DNA of 64,000 bases, taken from positions 84,299 through 148,298 of the forward strand of contig MNCI01008884.1 in assembly GCA_015680685.1 (NCBI GenBank), in the 5' to 3' direction. The stretch comes from Gnetum montanum. Taxonomy: Eukaryota; Streptophyta; Gnetopsida; Gnetales; Gnetaceae. Below the pieces are notes generated by a model, which searched no databases, was not told the origin of the DNA, and worked only from the letters and a program-made list of their open reading frames with translations. The position numbers and the translations under genes were made by a program. This document shows, in pieces, positions 1 through 11,554 of this stretch. Numbering within the stretch: position 1 is the first letter of the stretch; the number at the start of each line of letters is the position of its first letter.

Positions 1-181
1 GAGCTTCGCTATCTATGACAAAAACTATCCAAAACTAATGAAAAATGTGAACCCAAATTCTATATTTATAGGCCAACATACACCCCACGATATCAGATAT
101 TTAACATTGTGTCTTGGGCTCTGACATTGGGTATCAATGTCAAGGCTCTGATATTGAAGCCAGTCAAAACATGATTCATCA
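1..181 (-). repeat. Ath-1 3' LTR, inner end only
   Basis: Matches 9092-9274 of the other LTR base by base with scattered differences and ends in TTCATCA, the family terminus. It includes a minus-strand TATA box (CCTATAAATATA, 61-72). The remainder of the LTR lies before base 1. Confidence 0.9.
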
Positions 182-190
182 TACCTCCAT
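182..190 (-). promoter_or_regulatory. Ath-1 polypurine tract
   Basis: Minus strand ATGGAGGTA directly abuts the LTR. The related copies have ATGGGGGTA at the same place, so this one carries one change. Plus-strand DNA synthesis of the element is primed here. Confidence 0.75.
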
Positions 191-2090
191 GACTGAATGA
201 AAACTCATCCTCGAGTGAAGAAGAGAAGGAACAAGTTCCTTACAAAAAACTTGGAAGGTATGGGATTATTGACTGACATACAAACTAACTTAGATTAAAT
301 AGACAGACTCCGAATGCCTAAGTGTACAAAGTTACAATCTTTTACAAAATTGGGTGTTCATGATAAGAGAAGTAAAGACCTTGGATAAAACTGACATCTA
401 ATGCCTCTTGGTGGCTAAAGGGTAAGAGAGAAGATCCAATGATCATGAATTGTCCTTATTGTGTGATACTACCACATCATCCTTCGTGAAGATAGTCCCA
501 CTTCCAATCCATGCTTCCTACTACAATCATAACAAAATCACAAATTAGTATGCAATGTGTAACACATAGTTGTTAAGTACCTTGTCTCATCTATGGTTAC
601 ACTTGGCTAGGTTGTGATTGTGGTAGATTCATTTCTTTAGGAGTGTTAGCAAGAAGACTAACAAATAGGGTAAAATAGATAAGCAGCCCATGAAATTTCA
701 AAAAGTTCAAACAGGATGAAATGCTTGAAGAGGTTTTAAGAACTCACAATAATAAAAAGGAAAGTGCATTGAAAAATGTTGTGAATATGTGCATAATTGG
801 ATGTCATAGACGGAGAACCAAAAAGGAGTTGATTGTGAGAATGTCTAGGGATAAAAGAACTTAACTAACCCAACTAGAAGATATGCAAGTGTCTCCTTCC
901 TAAAGCAGGCACAAGCCTGTTATTACCTTTACATAACTTCAAACCAAGAAGTCTATGGTCTCCATGGATGATTCATGGTTACAAAAGGTTAAGTACAGAA
1001 ACCTAAAAGAAACTACTTAAGAATTTTGACACATCAAACCAGGACATCAAACAAGAACATAATATTGGTAATGAGGTGAAACATGGAAAGCATAGATGGA
1101 TGAAAGAGAAAGTAGAATGAAGTTCCTGATTAAGGTCACACGAGTCCCTTGTGAATTTTGTGGTTAAATGACATGATAAAATCCATCATTGATCCAAACC
1201 AAAACTAGCCACATTTAGTAACTTCACATCGCCATTCTAAGACCAGTCCATACCTGTGAGACACAAGAGTGCTCCCACAGAACAATCACCATTTCTTATT
1301 AGGGAAGAAAAAAGAAGTAGGAAGTGAGGAAGGTTCTTTGTTAGAGGAGACCTTTAGCCATGGGTAACATGTCTTTATAGTCCCATAACTAGTGCTTGTA
1401 TTTCATTTATTTTGTCTAAGGGATGTGCTTTGAATTCCCATCATTTTTTATGAGAACCAAACCATGTAAAGACTTATTCAACTTCCTTTTATTGGTCAAC
1501 ATAGAATAATAAGAAATCCATGAAAACACACATGCATTTAGGTAAGTAGAAAGGCATAAAGAATACCAAATCCCCTTGAAGTCACACCTTGTTCAAACCT
1601 TTGAATTCTTTTCAAACCTACAAACTACCAAATTTACAAATTCATTAAAGTTTTATTAATGAAAAAGGAACTACACATTTCGAGAACAAGGAAAATCATA
1701 GAGTTTGTGGATGGATGGATGTTGTGGACTCACTACCTATTGCATGAAAAAGAAACCATGTCCTAATCATTAGTAACAAAATTCAAAGCTAGAACCTAGA
1801 CACCAACAATCAAACAACCAAATAGAACATGCATACATCAATTAAATCATGGTGTACCTAGTTGGCAAAAAGATGCTTATTATTAAAAAAAGATAAGAAA
1901 ATCACATCCCAATAAATAAAAATATTTAAGAAATTGTAAAATATTCAAGAAGAAGAAAATTTAGTAATGATTTTGTAAAAAAAAAACACTTTAAAAAATT
2001 AATATTGTAGAAAACAAAAAGTGTAAAATAAAGAATGTGTAAAATAAAAAGCTGTAAAACATAAACATGTAAAAAAAATTATGAAAAACT
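191..2090 (-). other. Ath-1 3' non-coding region
   Basis: About 1.9 kb with no convincing open frame. It aligns by eye with 11555-13400, 18112-19975 and 28794-30960 in the sister copies, including conserved blocks near 1330-1480 (TAACATGTCTTT, GTGCTTTGAATT, AACCAAACCATG). Some Athila elements carry an env-like gene here; I see no readable trace of one. Confidence 0.7.
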
Positions 2091-2099
2091 AAGGAGCTA

Positions 2100-3330
2100 A
2101 TTATATAGTTAGAATGGATGGCCAACTCCACCATGACTAAATTGAAAGGAGGAGATTCAAGATATTGAGCATTGTCCATATGATGAGGTGTTTGTTGTAT
2201 TAGCTGGCTTATGGTCATGGAAAATTTTGACTTGTTGTATGTTGACTAGCTATTTCTTGTCTGGGCTCTTAGGTTTGTAGATCATCATGGCCCCAAAAGG
2301 AAAAGTTTTGTAAATTATATAAGGTCCTTCCCACAATGTTTAGAACTTAGTTTGTTGAGGTACATGCGTAGCATTCTAGTAGAGAACCTTATCTCCTAGT
2401 TGAAATTTGACTTTCCTAATTTTAAGGTAGTGGAACATTTTTTTTGAATGCCTTGTGTATCTTATTAGATAATAGGACTACTAATTAATTTTCATCTAGC
2501 ATGTTGAGATTCATTAATCTTTCTTTTTGTGCTGGACTCAAGCTAAGGTCGAGGTCACAGGCTATTGAAAGTGTACGAAGATTGAATTGTATAGGAAGTG
2601 TTGGTAATTTTCTGTACACAAGCTCATAGGGAGAGTAGCCTATAAGAAGTTTTCATGCTAAGCAGTAGGCCCAAATGGCATTATTGAGTTTTGTACTCTA
2701 GTCTTTCCTATATTTGCTAATAGTTCTTATTAGAATCTTTATGATTTTTCTATTTGTAACCTTAGCTTGACCATTGGCTTGGGGTGGTAGGGTTTTGTGA
2801 GTTTATGTTCAACTCCCAAGCATTGCATAAGCTTCTGAAAAGTAGTGCCTATAAAGTGAGTTCTATTATTAGAAATTAATGCATGTGGAATACCAAACCT
2901 GTTTACAACATTTTTTTGTAAAAACCAAGCAGTAGTAGTAGATGTATAATTAGTGACAACTACTGCTTCTATCCATTTTATACAATAGCTAATAGCAACT
3001 ATGATGTATGCCTTTCCATTTGACATGGGTATGATGGAAACCATGAAATCAATGTCCTAGATGTCAAATGGTTCTAATGGATAAATCCATTATTAAGGTC
3101 CTTTCATTCGAGTAATCATTCCACCATCTCGTTGGCAGCATTCACATGAGTGAACATATTGATGAGAATCCCTAAAGATTGTTGGCCAATAATACCCTAC
3201 CATTAATATTTTAATGGCCATGCATCTCCTAGCATAGTGGCCCCCACAAGGACCTTCTTCAGTGTCTTAGAAAACATGCAGTTGATCAACATTAGGAACA
3301 CACCATCAAACCAAGCATTTTACCTAGTGA
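2100..3330 (-). pseudogene. Ath-1 integrase remnant
   Basis: Minus-strand frames give the integrase core: the first catalytic aspartate is kept in DIDFM, followed by SNGKAYII and KWIEAVVV. The second aspartate is replaced (LISNNRTHF where the family has SDNGTHF). The zinc-binding part upstream is degraded but keeps a CECCQ-like cluster near 3140. The C-terminal part near 2300 retains the proline/glycine block shared with the Ath-3 copy. The element would use this enzyme to join its DNA to the host chromosome. Frameshifts and stops make it non-functional. Confidence 0.8.
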
Positions 3331-3359
3331 AGAAACTATTGAATCTTCTAGTGGTCTAA

Positions 3360-3990
3360 CCCTTGGGGCATCTTTGAAGTAAGAAGATAAGTGGGAATGC
3401 CATCATACCATTTAGGCTCATTGGGAAATCGTCTAGTTATAGCTCTGGCAAAGAGGATTTCATCAGGAAACATACTAGATAGTGGGTTTCCTCCTCTTTG
3501 TTGTCCCATCATAACTGAGACAAGTTATCAGAAACCACATTCTTAGTACCCTTTCGATATACCATAGTAAGATTAAATTCTTATAAGATCACTAGCCACC
3601 ATATGACATAGGGGCTCACCATTGGCTTGTTCATTAGGAAGCATATGGCACTATGGTCTATGTGCACAAACACCTTGTATTCAAGCACATAATGCTTGAA
3701 CTTTTCTAGAGCAAACACCACTGCCATTAGTTTTTTTTTTGTGGTGGTGTAGTTCAATTGTGCATCCACAATGCTTCAACTTACATAATAGATGTCGTAT
3801 GGATGTTTCTTGTCATCCATCTGCATAAGCACAACTCACTAGGCATAATTTGATGCATCCATTATAACATGAAATGATCTAGACTAGTCAAGTTCTTGTA
3901 GGATTGGAGTTTCTACAAGTTTTTGTTTCAACTATTGGAATGATTTTTCACATTCCGAAGTCCAAAAAAATGGAGCATCTTTCTTTGTCA
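3360..3990 (-). pseudogene. Ath-1 RNase H remnant
   Basis: The frame 3581-3769 carries NYTTTKKKLMAVVFALEKF and HIDHSAICFLMNKP, matching the Ty3 RNase H blocks E-(x)n-VVFALEKFR and HTDHS. In a working element it removes the RNA template after reverse transcription. Frames are interrupted at both ends. Confidence 0.8.
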
Positions 3991-4760
3991 ACTTTGCCAA
4001 TGATTTTGTGATCTTAGAGAAATTCTCTATAAATCAACGGTAGTAGGTAGTATGTCCAAAGAATGACTAAACATCTTTAATAGTTTCTAGTTGGTTGGTT
4101 ATTCCTTGGATTTAGGGTCTACCTCAATTCTTACTTGTGATATCTTGTGCCCCAATACAATGCCTTCCTAGACCATCAAATGACTATTTTTCCAATTGAG
4201 TCACAAGTTGGTTTCAACACATCATTTTAGCACTTGCTCAAGGTGGTCCAAGGCTTTCTCAAATGTAGATTTATAAGTGGAGAAGTCATCCATGAAGACT
4301 TCCACACCACTACTGATTTACTATTGAAAAATTCTTAGACCTAGGCTTTGGAATGTATCATGGGCACTACATAGACCAAATGGCATCTTAAGATATGCAA
4401 AAGTCTTCTAAGGACTCGTGAATGTTGTCTTGGCTTGGTCCTCTAGTGCAATTTGAATTTGGTTATATCCATTATAACCATCTAAAAAACTATAGTAGAA
4501 ATGCCCAGATATTGTGTCTAACACCTAATCAACAAATGACAATGGAAAATGGTCCTTGAATGTTGCCCTATTCACTAATTGAAAATCAATGCAGACCTGT
4601 CGCTTGCCTCCTTTCTTTGGCACAATCATAAGTGGACTAACCTAATCACAATCCACAATGGGATAAAAGAACCCCACCTTAAGGAGTTGTTTGATTTCCT
4701 CTTTGAAGATCTACTTTAGTTTGGGATTCAAGCACCTCTGTGGTTGTCTCTTTGGCTTTA
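3990..4760 (-). pseudogene. Ath-1 reverse transcriptase remnant
   Basis: Translating the minus strand piecewise gives KKGGKRQVCIDF, FLDGYNGYNQIQIALEDQ, KMPFGLCSA and the catalytic block VFMDDFSTY near 4290. Both catalytic aspartates of the F-M-D-D motif are kept here, in contrast to Ath-3. Several TAG/TGA stops interrupt it (for example in SP-stop-KTFAY). No single frame is longer than about 60 codons. Confidence 0.85.
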
Positions 4761-4949
4761 TGGCCAAATCAATGTAAATGTAATGCTGGCATATCCTAGG
4801 ATCAATCCTTGTGAGTTCAAGATATGACCAGGGAAAAGCTGGTGACCATTTTTCAAATACATTCAACAACATATTTTTCTACTTTGAAGCAAGATTTGCA
4901 TTGATTATGAGCAGCTTCTCATTTTTTAAGAACACATATTTCATGCTAG

Positions 4950-5720
4950 CTAGTAGCAATTTTAGTTCAAAGGACTCTTGAAATTTTTAGGAATTTCCAA
5001 GTCTTCCCAATAGGTATCATCATTTGCATCATCAGAGAGTTGGTGATGAACTTGCTTTAGTTCATCCATGCCTATGACATATGCACATGTCAGGCTCTTA
5101 GTTGGTTCCATGCAAAGTGTGCTACTTTTAGAATTAGTGGGCAACCACTGGGTGCCCTCCTATTTTGTGGCTACTGCCTATAGACACCTTTGAATTTATA
5201 CTTCTAATGTACACTACTTGCATGTAGAAATGGATGCTAATTTCACTGCCTAAAGTTTCTACACACAATTGCACCCTACATCATTATACGTAATGCATGG
5301 AACTCACTTCTTCTCAATCCTCTTGAATGTGTTTTCTTTAGATATTTCTAGGGAAAGACCTTTGATGCCCATCCTTGCATCAATGATGCTTACCCATTCC
5401 CTTTCCATGATGATTGGAAAGTCCCCTTTGTAGTTCTCCACCTTGATTACTAGGAAATTAGTAGGATAAGACCACCCATAGATAGTGGTTACAATGTCTT
5501 CCACTAGTCCCAACGGAACAGTGATGCACTAGTCTGCCAATTCTAATATGATATTACTCTTCTTGAGAGGAGGTAGGTTCCATGTAGTATACATCTCATG
5601 TGAGATTAGGTTGAAACTAGAACTAGAATCGAGAAGAGCTTTGCATGGTTCATTCCTAGTAATTTGCAATTAAATGAGAGAACTTCCAGGATTGACAAAT
5701 TTCCTAGGAAGGTTTTCAGC
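4950..5720 (-). pseudogene. Ath-1 aspartic protease and linker to RT
   Basis: The protease flap/hydrophobic block reads DFPIIMEREWVS (family: PIIMGRAWL) at about 5395-5430. The active-site region at about 5600-5640 reads LLDSSSSFNLIS, so the catalytic triplet D-S-G has become D-S-S. Downstream (4962-5144) the linker keeps MEPTKSLTCAYV and the glutamate-rich stretch seen in the other copies. Frames are broken. Confidence 0.75.
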
Positions 5721-5879
5721 ATGGATCCAATCAAATACAACATGAGTAAGCATCATAGTATGGATCCTAGATGATGTTTGGTTTTAATGGAACTTGAAGA
5801 AATTTGATATAGAGGAAGATAGAGGAATAAGGTTGTCAACCGTGGGTGCATTTTAAGGATTAGGTGGACTATCAGGTTG

Positions 5880-8290
5880 AAAGAAAGGCATTTTCTTTGA
5901 TCAAGTATCTAACCCACTCAGTTGATGAACTAGGTGTAGATTAATGACCCTAGTAGCATTGCGTTGTTGTGGTTGAGTTGGTAGTTCACCCTACATAGAC
6001 GGAGTAAGTGGTAGTTGTGCTAAGCAAGGAGGAAGATGTGCAGGAATAGGAGAAGGATAAGGGTAAAAGATGGTATTCTTCCTTCCATGTGGAGAATGTG
6101 TTTGGTAATTATCAAGAGGGTAGTAGTGAGGTTGGAAAGTGGAAACATGAATAGAAGAGTCACATGGAGTACAAGGGTTGCTGAATGTAGTACCCATATG
6201 GATCAGGTTATCTATAAGGTTATTTCTGCCTTAGTGGTGCCAATGCCCATGACTGTGGTTGCTACCATTGTTAATATTGCTCATATGGTTGTGGTGGAGT
6301 TCCATTTGGATAATACTATTGTTGCTGGTAGAACTACTTAAAATTTCCTTGAGGATAAGGCAATATTCTAGGTATTTTCCTTTGTATGAGTCATGGATTC
6401 AAAGCATACATCCCAGATTCTTGTAAGTGTAACACTATGGGGCAACATCCCTTAGGATGTTCATACTAGCAGACAACACTCCCACCATCATCATCTAATT
6501 CACTTCTCGTAACTTCTTTTATTGTAGAGATCTTGCCCTTACCTCTTTGATAGGCATGTTTAGCTTCCTTGCACCTTCTACACTCACGATCACTACCTTG
6601 TTCTTTGGACTCTTCAACAATTTTTAGAATAGCTGGAAATCTACTATTTATGGAGTCCCATAACTGATCAACCTTGGCTATAATTTTAGATTGAAACTTT
6701 TGAAGTAGCAAGGTTTTCCTATTTACCACCTCATTGAGTACTAATTCTTCCTCACTATCATAAAACTAAACCTTCCTCTTATGAATGGAAGGATCATGGT
6801 TGTACTCTTTTGCACTTTCTCTTTTTCTTAATTCACCTTTCTTTTTAGCTACCTACTCGATCAATCTTTGTATTTGACAAGCACTTAATTTTGCCAGCTA
6901 CCCTTGGGTATAAACACCTAGGGTTCTCATCATTTTTGATAGAATCCCATCCATAATGTGGCAAATTTTATCCATTTGAGAATAACCATGGCTAAGACAT
7001 CTATGCATTAAGGAATAGTATCGGCCTATGGCAACATCCAAGGGTTTGTGTGTTCCTAGTTTCCATCCTTGGATTTTCCTTCTCAATTTGTATACTCTAG
7101 AGTACATTTGATATTTGTCATTGCACAATTCAAGCATGGTACTCCATCATCTAATAGATTCTAGTTTTAAGGACCAGGACTAGTTCTCTACGTCTTTAAT
7201 GAGTATCCTTGGAAACAACTTAAGCTTTTGCCACTCATTTTCCATATTTTACAAGGCACATGCATCTTGAAAAGCTTGGAGATGGTTTTGCAGATCTAAG
7301 TTACATCCCCCTTTGAACTAATGGATATTGTTCATGTTTAACCTTTTGATCCAACTATCCTTTACATGCCTTGTTGAAATTCATACTGCCTCTATGATAT
7401 TAAGCATACTTCGAGTAACAAGTAAAGGCTCATCAAGGCCATGATTATGGTGCCTATGATGCCCTTTACTACCCCTTCATTCATGGTGGTGGGTCTTTCT
7501 TGAATGTCCACACCCTTGATCTTGCCTTACCTAACGGTCCCTTTGATCATTTCTATCCCATCGATCACCTCCATCATGGTCACTCCCCCTGTAGTTGTGG
7601 TCAGAGCCAGAAGAAGAAGATGATGATGATGAAGGTGAAGAGAAAGGAGGACTAGCACCATCATGGTACCTACTACCACCTCTTTGGTGATCATGACCAT
7701 GATCATGATCTTATTTCTTTTCTGCATCCCTATCATGGCTTGCTTCTTTGGATCCTTCTTTGTCATTGGATCCATTCTTGCTAGAACCAGGATTGTGAAT
7801 TATGGACTATAAGTTTTGGTTTTGACCTCCCTCACCAAAGCCAAAGAGTGGAATTTCATTGAATGGAAAACCCCTAGAGAAGAGCTCACCACCATTTTTT
7901 TGGTACAATAGGAATGGAGAATCATTAAATCCTTTTTCCTTTGCAGATTCATGAATTTGTTCTAGCTATTGATCTGGTAGACATTGTGCCTTAGTGGGAC
8001 GATAATCCCTGGTGTTAGTATCTTGCACAACATACTTAGCATGAAGTTCCTAGAGACCCAGACAATTAAGCATTTGTTGGAGCATTGCAGAAATAGATTG
8101 ATTGGATGGCAACACAATGTTGCCCTCCATGTCACACCACCACAGCCATTCATCCTAGTGTAAGATGAAGGTGAAATTGGATACATACTCATTAGGATAA
8201 GCATATACCACTCGATATTATTGGGATATCAATTGATGTACTCTAATAGGCTTGGATGGAGAAGCACTCCTATGAGAAGAAGACATCTTA
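5880..8290 (-). pseudogene. Ath-1 gag remnant
   Basis: The start is an ATG at 8290 followed by a Ser-rich leader (MSSSHRSASPSKP). The conserved N-terminal block (PNEYVSNFTFILH) follows at about 8170-8210. The capsid part at 6898-7137 reads IQGWKLGTHKPLDVAIGRYY. A basic helical stretch at 6466-6729 ends in a zinc-finger-like cluster C-stop-YEHPKGCCP near 6440-6475, where the family Gln codon has become TAG. A Pro/Gln/Tyr-rich tail follows. The gag protein would form the virus-like particle. Several stops and frameshifts are present. Confidence 0.8.
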
Positions 8291-8426
8291 TGTTAGAAAC
8301 ATAAAAATGTAGTGTTCTTCTTAAAATTGTTATGGTAATCTTAAGATGTGATATGAAATTAAGGTTCGTTCCAATGATTTGAATAATTTTTACTAAATCC
8401 TAAATAGCACATGTAACAACTAAAAG

Positions 8427-8445
8427 GTCCCCAAAAATGGTGCCA
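8427..8445 (-). promoter_or_regulatory. Ath-1 primer binding site
   Basis: The minus strand reads TGGCACCATTTTTGGGGAC one base inside the LTR. Ath-2 has TGGCACCATTGCTGGGGAC at the equivalent place. Both resemble the tRNA-Asp primer site reported for Athila elements (TGGCGCCGTTGCCGGGGA, from memory) with substitutions. Confidence 0.8.
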
Positions 8446-8446
8446 A

Positions 8447-9274
8447 TGATGAGTGGTGATGTACCCCTACACCCAACCATACAAATTTCTAAGGCATTCA
8501 TGTGTGATCCAGTTGAATTCTATGGACCTATAGTTCTCCAATGCACTAATTCTCTAGGAAGTGAAATCTAATTGAAATGATCATTTTATTCTCTTTTCCA
8601 CTTATGATGTACATGTATATGGTTAAGTGTAATTGAGGTATATGATTTTTATCATTTTATGTTTTGTAAGTTTAATCACCTATAACAAGAATGGAAGGTA
8701 GAGGAATTTAGTATCTAATTATTTGACTGCCTAGCTAGCCTAACACAAGTACCTATTTCCACTCTCTTGAACACATCTTGAACACATATAGCACTATTAG
8801 GTTACCAAATCTTAAGTATTTCTGGGTTACCAAGAACTATATGTATGCTCAAAGTAGTCGTGATTTCCTTTATTAACAACTAGAAATTAATTGCTTAATT
8901 AAAGTGCATGAATATCAAATGCATTAGGTAAACATTAATCTATTCTTAGTGCTACAAGAATTATCAAAAGGGCTCATCTTTATTCCCATTGCACTATTGT
9001 GCTTAGGTACATTAATTCTCGAATAAGGGTCCTTATGCACTCAAACTCTTGCTACAAGCACTCATTCTAACTTTGGAGAAAACAAATTGCAAGAGCTTCA
9101 CTATCTATGACAAAAACTATCCAATATTGATGAAGACTATGAGCCTAAGTGCTATATTTTTAGGCCAACATATACCCCATGATATCAAATATTCAACATT
9201 GCATCCTAGGCTCTGACATCGAGTATCCAATGTTGAGGCTCTGATATCGAAGCTAGTAAAAACATGATTCATCA
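8447..9274 (-). repeat. Ath-1 5' LTR
   Basis: 828 bp bounded by TGATGA...TCATCA on the plus strand. The block GGTACCCCTACACCCAACCATA near its left end is shared with all Athila-type LTRs in the window. A decayed minus-strand TATA (CCTAAAAATATAGC, 9151-9164) leaves about 110 bp of U3, which contains a duplicated GGCTCTGAYATCGA motif. Confidence 0.9.
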
Positions 9275-9354
9275 CTTTCTCAAAAGGTTTAAGATGAAGG
9301 ATAGCTTGCTCTCTTGAAAGGGGATGAAAATCCTTATGAAGTGATGCCTAAAGA

Positions 9355-9700
9355 ATTCCTTAAAGATAGAATTTAATACATGTGTTTAAGTTATGTCATA
9401 AGCATGATGGTTAAGAAATGTTATCTTTGATATAAAAGCTATTGGATCTATAGCAAGGCCAATAAGAAATTATTATAGTAACTTAGCTATAATTTTATCT
9501 TATGGTAAGAGTGGTGAAAGTGGAAGTTACAACAAACATATCAATATAAAGTACCTTGCTATTAAAGATAGAAATAAAGAAGCATGAGGTTGATATACAA
9601 CATATTAGTAGTAAGTTGATTATTTTGGTCTCATGATTGAAGCATTGTCAAGAAAATAACATATTAATCATGTGGATTATATAGAATTTATTTAATCCAT
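9355..9700 (+). pseudogene. Cop-1 copia RNase H remnant
   Basis: From 9408 the plus frame reads WLRNVIFDIKAIGSIARP and then NKHINIKYLAIKD, matching the copia blocks WLRNF-I-GL-V-D-I and KHIDIKYHF-R. After one frameshift VDIQHIS and a decayed ADPLTK-like stretch follow. The catalytic Y-C-D-N-S has become YYSNLA. The enzyme is clearly inactive. Confidence 0.8.
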
Positions 9701-10038
9701 ATATACTTTGCTTCTTACTCTTATATATACACCACTAAAGGAGTTTTGGATAATAAATGGCATATTTGAAGTGCACATAAAGTTTATACCATATCCATTA
9801 GAATAACTAAAGGAGGATCTAGAATGATTTATCAAACATTATTCATAAAGAAATAGCTCATAAAGTGTTCACTTAAGTAGTGTCATGCATTGTACTACAT
9901 GGAAGGAAAAATTCAAACTTGCAGATATGACCACCATGATTCATGTATTGAAAGTGTTTATTTGAATTAGAGTTATAGCTAGAGTCAAAGCATGGTTATG
10001 ATATAGTTGTAAACATACAATGTCAATCAAATGGACCA

Positions 10039-10048
10039 AGTGGGAGAA
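10039..10048 (+). promoter_or_regulatory. Cop-1 polypurine tract
   Basis: AGTGGGAGAA directly before TGTAAGAATA, the typical copia PPT/LTR junction. Confidence 0.75.
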
Positions 10049-10176
10049 TGTAAGAATAAATGGCCCACTTTTCATGGGTATTGGTTAATTAATTATCTAT
10101 TATCCCATGAAAATTATGGTTTCAATTAAAATAGTTTAATAGCACTCTAGTTATGGAGTATCAATGCTTCCATGAT
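10049..10176 (+). repeat. Cop-1 LTR, left part
   Basis: Begins TGTAAGAATAAATGGCCCAC, a common copia LTR start. It is interrupted at 10176 by Ath-3 and resumes at 27286 (GGAGGGAAGCAC). The 5 bases ATGAT (10172-10176) are the Ath-3 target duplication. Confidence 0.75.
10172..10176. repeat. Target-site duplication of Ath-3, left copy (ATGAT)
   Basis: ATGAT immediately before the LTR terminus at 10177; identical to 27281-27285 after the other LTR. This proves the two ends belong to one insertion spanning 17.1 kb. Confidence 0.93.
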
Positions 10177-10778
10177 TGATGAGAGACGAGGTACCCCTAT
10201 GCTCAACCATACGAATACGAGCATTTCACACACGATCTGGTCAAATTCCAATGACTAAGTGCTTATGCAACCTTGTGGAACAAGGACTGGTTGGTTGATC
10301 ATTGTCTTCCCAAGCTTTCCTATATGTCATGATTGTATGGTTAAGTAAGCTTGAGGCATATGATTTTTATAGCTTTTATGTTTTTATGTCCTGTGCTAGT
10401 AGGGAAGAAGAGAGGTAACTAAGTGACTAATTTAACTCAACTACTCATTAACTAAGTTCTAACTAATCCTAACACTAGCATCCGTTCCCACTTTCTGTAC
10501 ACATCATGAACTAGTGCAACACTGCTAGGATTACCAAACGCTAATCATTACTGAGTTACCAAGCATTACATGCATGCTTGAAGTGGTCGTGCTTGTGTAA
10601 TTTAAATATTTTCTTAATTAATCAAAATGAATTGTTATGCTAATAACATAAATGTAAAGTGCATAAAATAAAATAGATGCATAAGAAAATAAAATACAAG
10701 AAATGCATAAGAAAACAAATCTCAAGTGCTGTAAGGATGAATCAAAGAGCTCATCTTTATTGCCAACACAATGGTGTG
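10177..10778 (-). repeat. Ath-3 3' LTR, left segment
   Basis: TGATGAGAGACGAGGTACCCC start. It parallels 26351-26952 of the 5' LTR up to CAACACAATGGTGTG, where Ath-2 begins. Confidence 0.92.
10774..10778. repeat. Target-site duplication of Ath-2, left copy (GTGTG)
   Basis: GTGTG before the LTR at 10779, repeated at 17803-17807. The intact 5' LTR of Ath-3 has a single AATGGTGTGCTC at this point, confirming the insertion. Confidence 0.92.
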
Positions 10779-11545
10779 TGATGAGTGGTAAGGTACCCCT
10801 ACACTCAACCATACAAATATGAGTGTTTCACGCATGATCCGGTCGAACTCCAAGGACTAAGTGCTTACACACCCTAATGGAACACTCAAGATTAATCAAT
10901 CATTGTCTTTCAAAAATTACTTGTACTGTCATGATTATATGGTTAAGTAAGCTTGAGGTATATGATTTTTATAACTTTTATCTTTTTAATGTCTTATGCT
11001 AATAGGGGAAGGTAAGGAGAACTAAGTGACTAACTTCCATTAACTATTCACTACCTAAGTTCTAATTTTTCCTAACACTAGTATCTATTCTCACTTGCCA
11101 CACACATTCTAAACCAGTGCAACGCTGCTGGGATTACCAAACGCTACTCGTTACTGGGTTACCAAGCGCTACACACATGCTTGAAGTGGGCATACTAAGT
11201 GTACTTAACTAGGAGAGTCAAGGGTTGAGAGAAAGATTAATTAACTAGGAAAGCATTTAAACATTCAACAATAATTAATTACTATTTAGCTTAATCCACA
11301 TGCTGCAAGGTTTATCATAAAGTTCATCTTTATTTCCATACACAAATGTGTGCTCAGGTACAATTTTCTCGAATAAAGATCTGTTCACTTTAAGACTCCT
11401 GCTGCGCGCACATGAAAATTATTCTAACTCTAGAATGGTAAAAATGCAAGAGTTTAGCTAAGGTTCTAAGTCTAATTGCTTAGAACAAGGAAAGCTACCT
11501 CTTATTTATAGAAAGTGAGGCAGGCCACAATATCACAGCTCATCA
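10779..11545 (-). repeat. Ath-2 3' LTR
   Basis: 767 bp, TGATGAGTGGTAAGGTACC...CAGCTCATCA. The minus-strand TATA box TATAAATAAG lies at 11501-11510, leaving only about 35 bp of U3, far shorter than in its relatives. Confidence 0.92.
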
Positions 11546-11554
11546 TACCCCCAT
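11546..11554 (-). promoter_or_regulatory. Ath-2 polypurine tract
   Basis: Minus strand ATGGGGGTA directly before the 3' LTR, identical to Ath-3 and Ath-4. Confidence 0.85.

Larger units (their letters stand above)
1..9274 (-). mobile_element. Ath-1: degenerate Athila-type Ty3/gypsy LTR retrotransposon, left end cut by window
   Basis: Read on the minus strand the order is 5' LTR (8447-9274), primer site, gag, protease, RT, RNase H, integrase, about 1.9 kb of non-coding sequence, polypurine tract and the inner end of the 3' LTR (1-181). The two LTR ends match each other clearly. The Athila assignment rests on the order of domains, the long non-coding 3' part and a primer site like the tRNA-Asp site known for Athila. 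Every domain is broken by stops or frameshifts, so this copy cannot make proteins. The element abuts copia sequence at 9275. The target duplication cannot be checked because the other end lies outside the window. Confidence 0.9.
9275..10048 (+). mobile_element. Cop-1: 3' end of a Ty1/copia element, internal part
   Basis: Plus-strand remnant running from the RNase H domain to the polypurine tract. It is bounded on the left by Ath-1 and continues into a copia LTR at 10049. About 350 bp of non-coding, stop-filled sequence separate RNase H from the LTR. Confidence 0.8.

Noticed and set aside
191-2090. Env-like gene in the 3' region
   Set aside because: No open frame, no transmembrane or coat motif conserved between the four copies.
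1-9274. Ath-1 as a viral (caulimovirid) insertion
   Set aside because: LTRs, a tRNA-Asp-like primer site, an integrase and gag like those of Ath-2 and Ath-3 show a Ty3 retrotransposon; no movement or coat protein motif seen.
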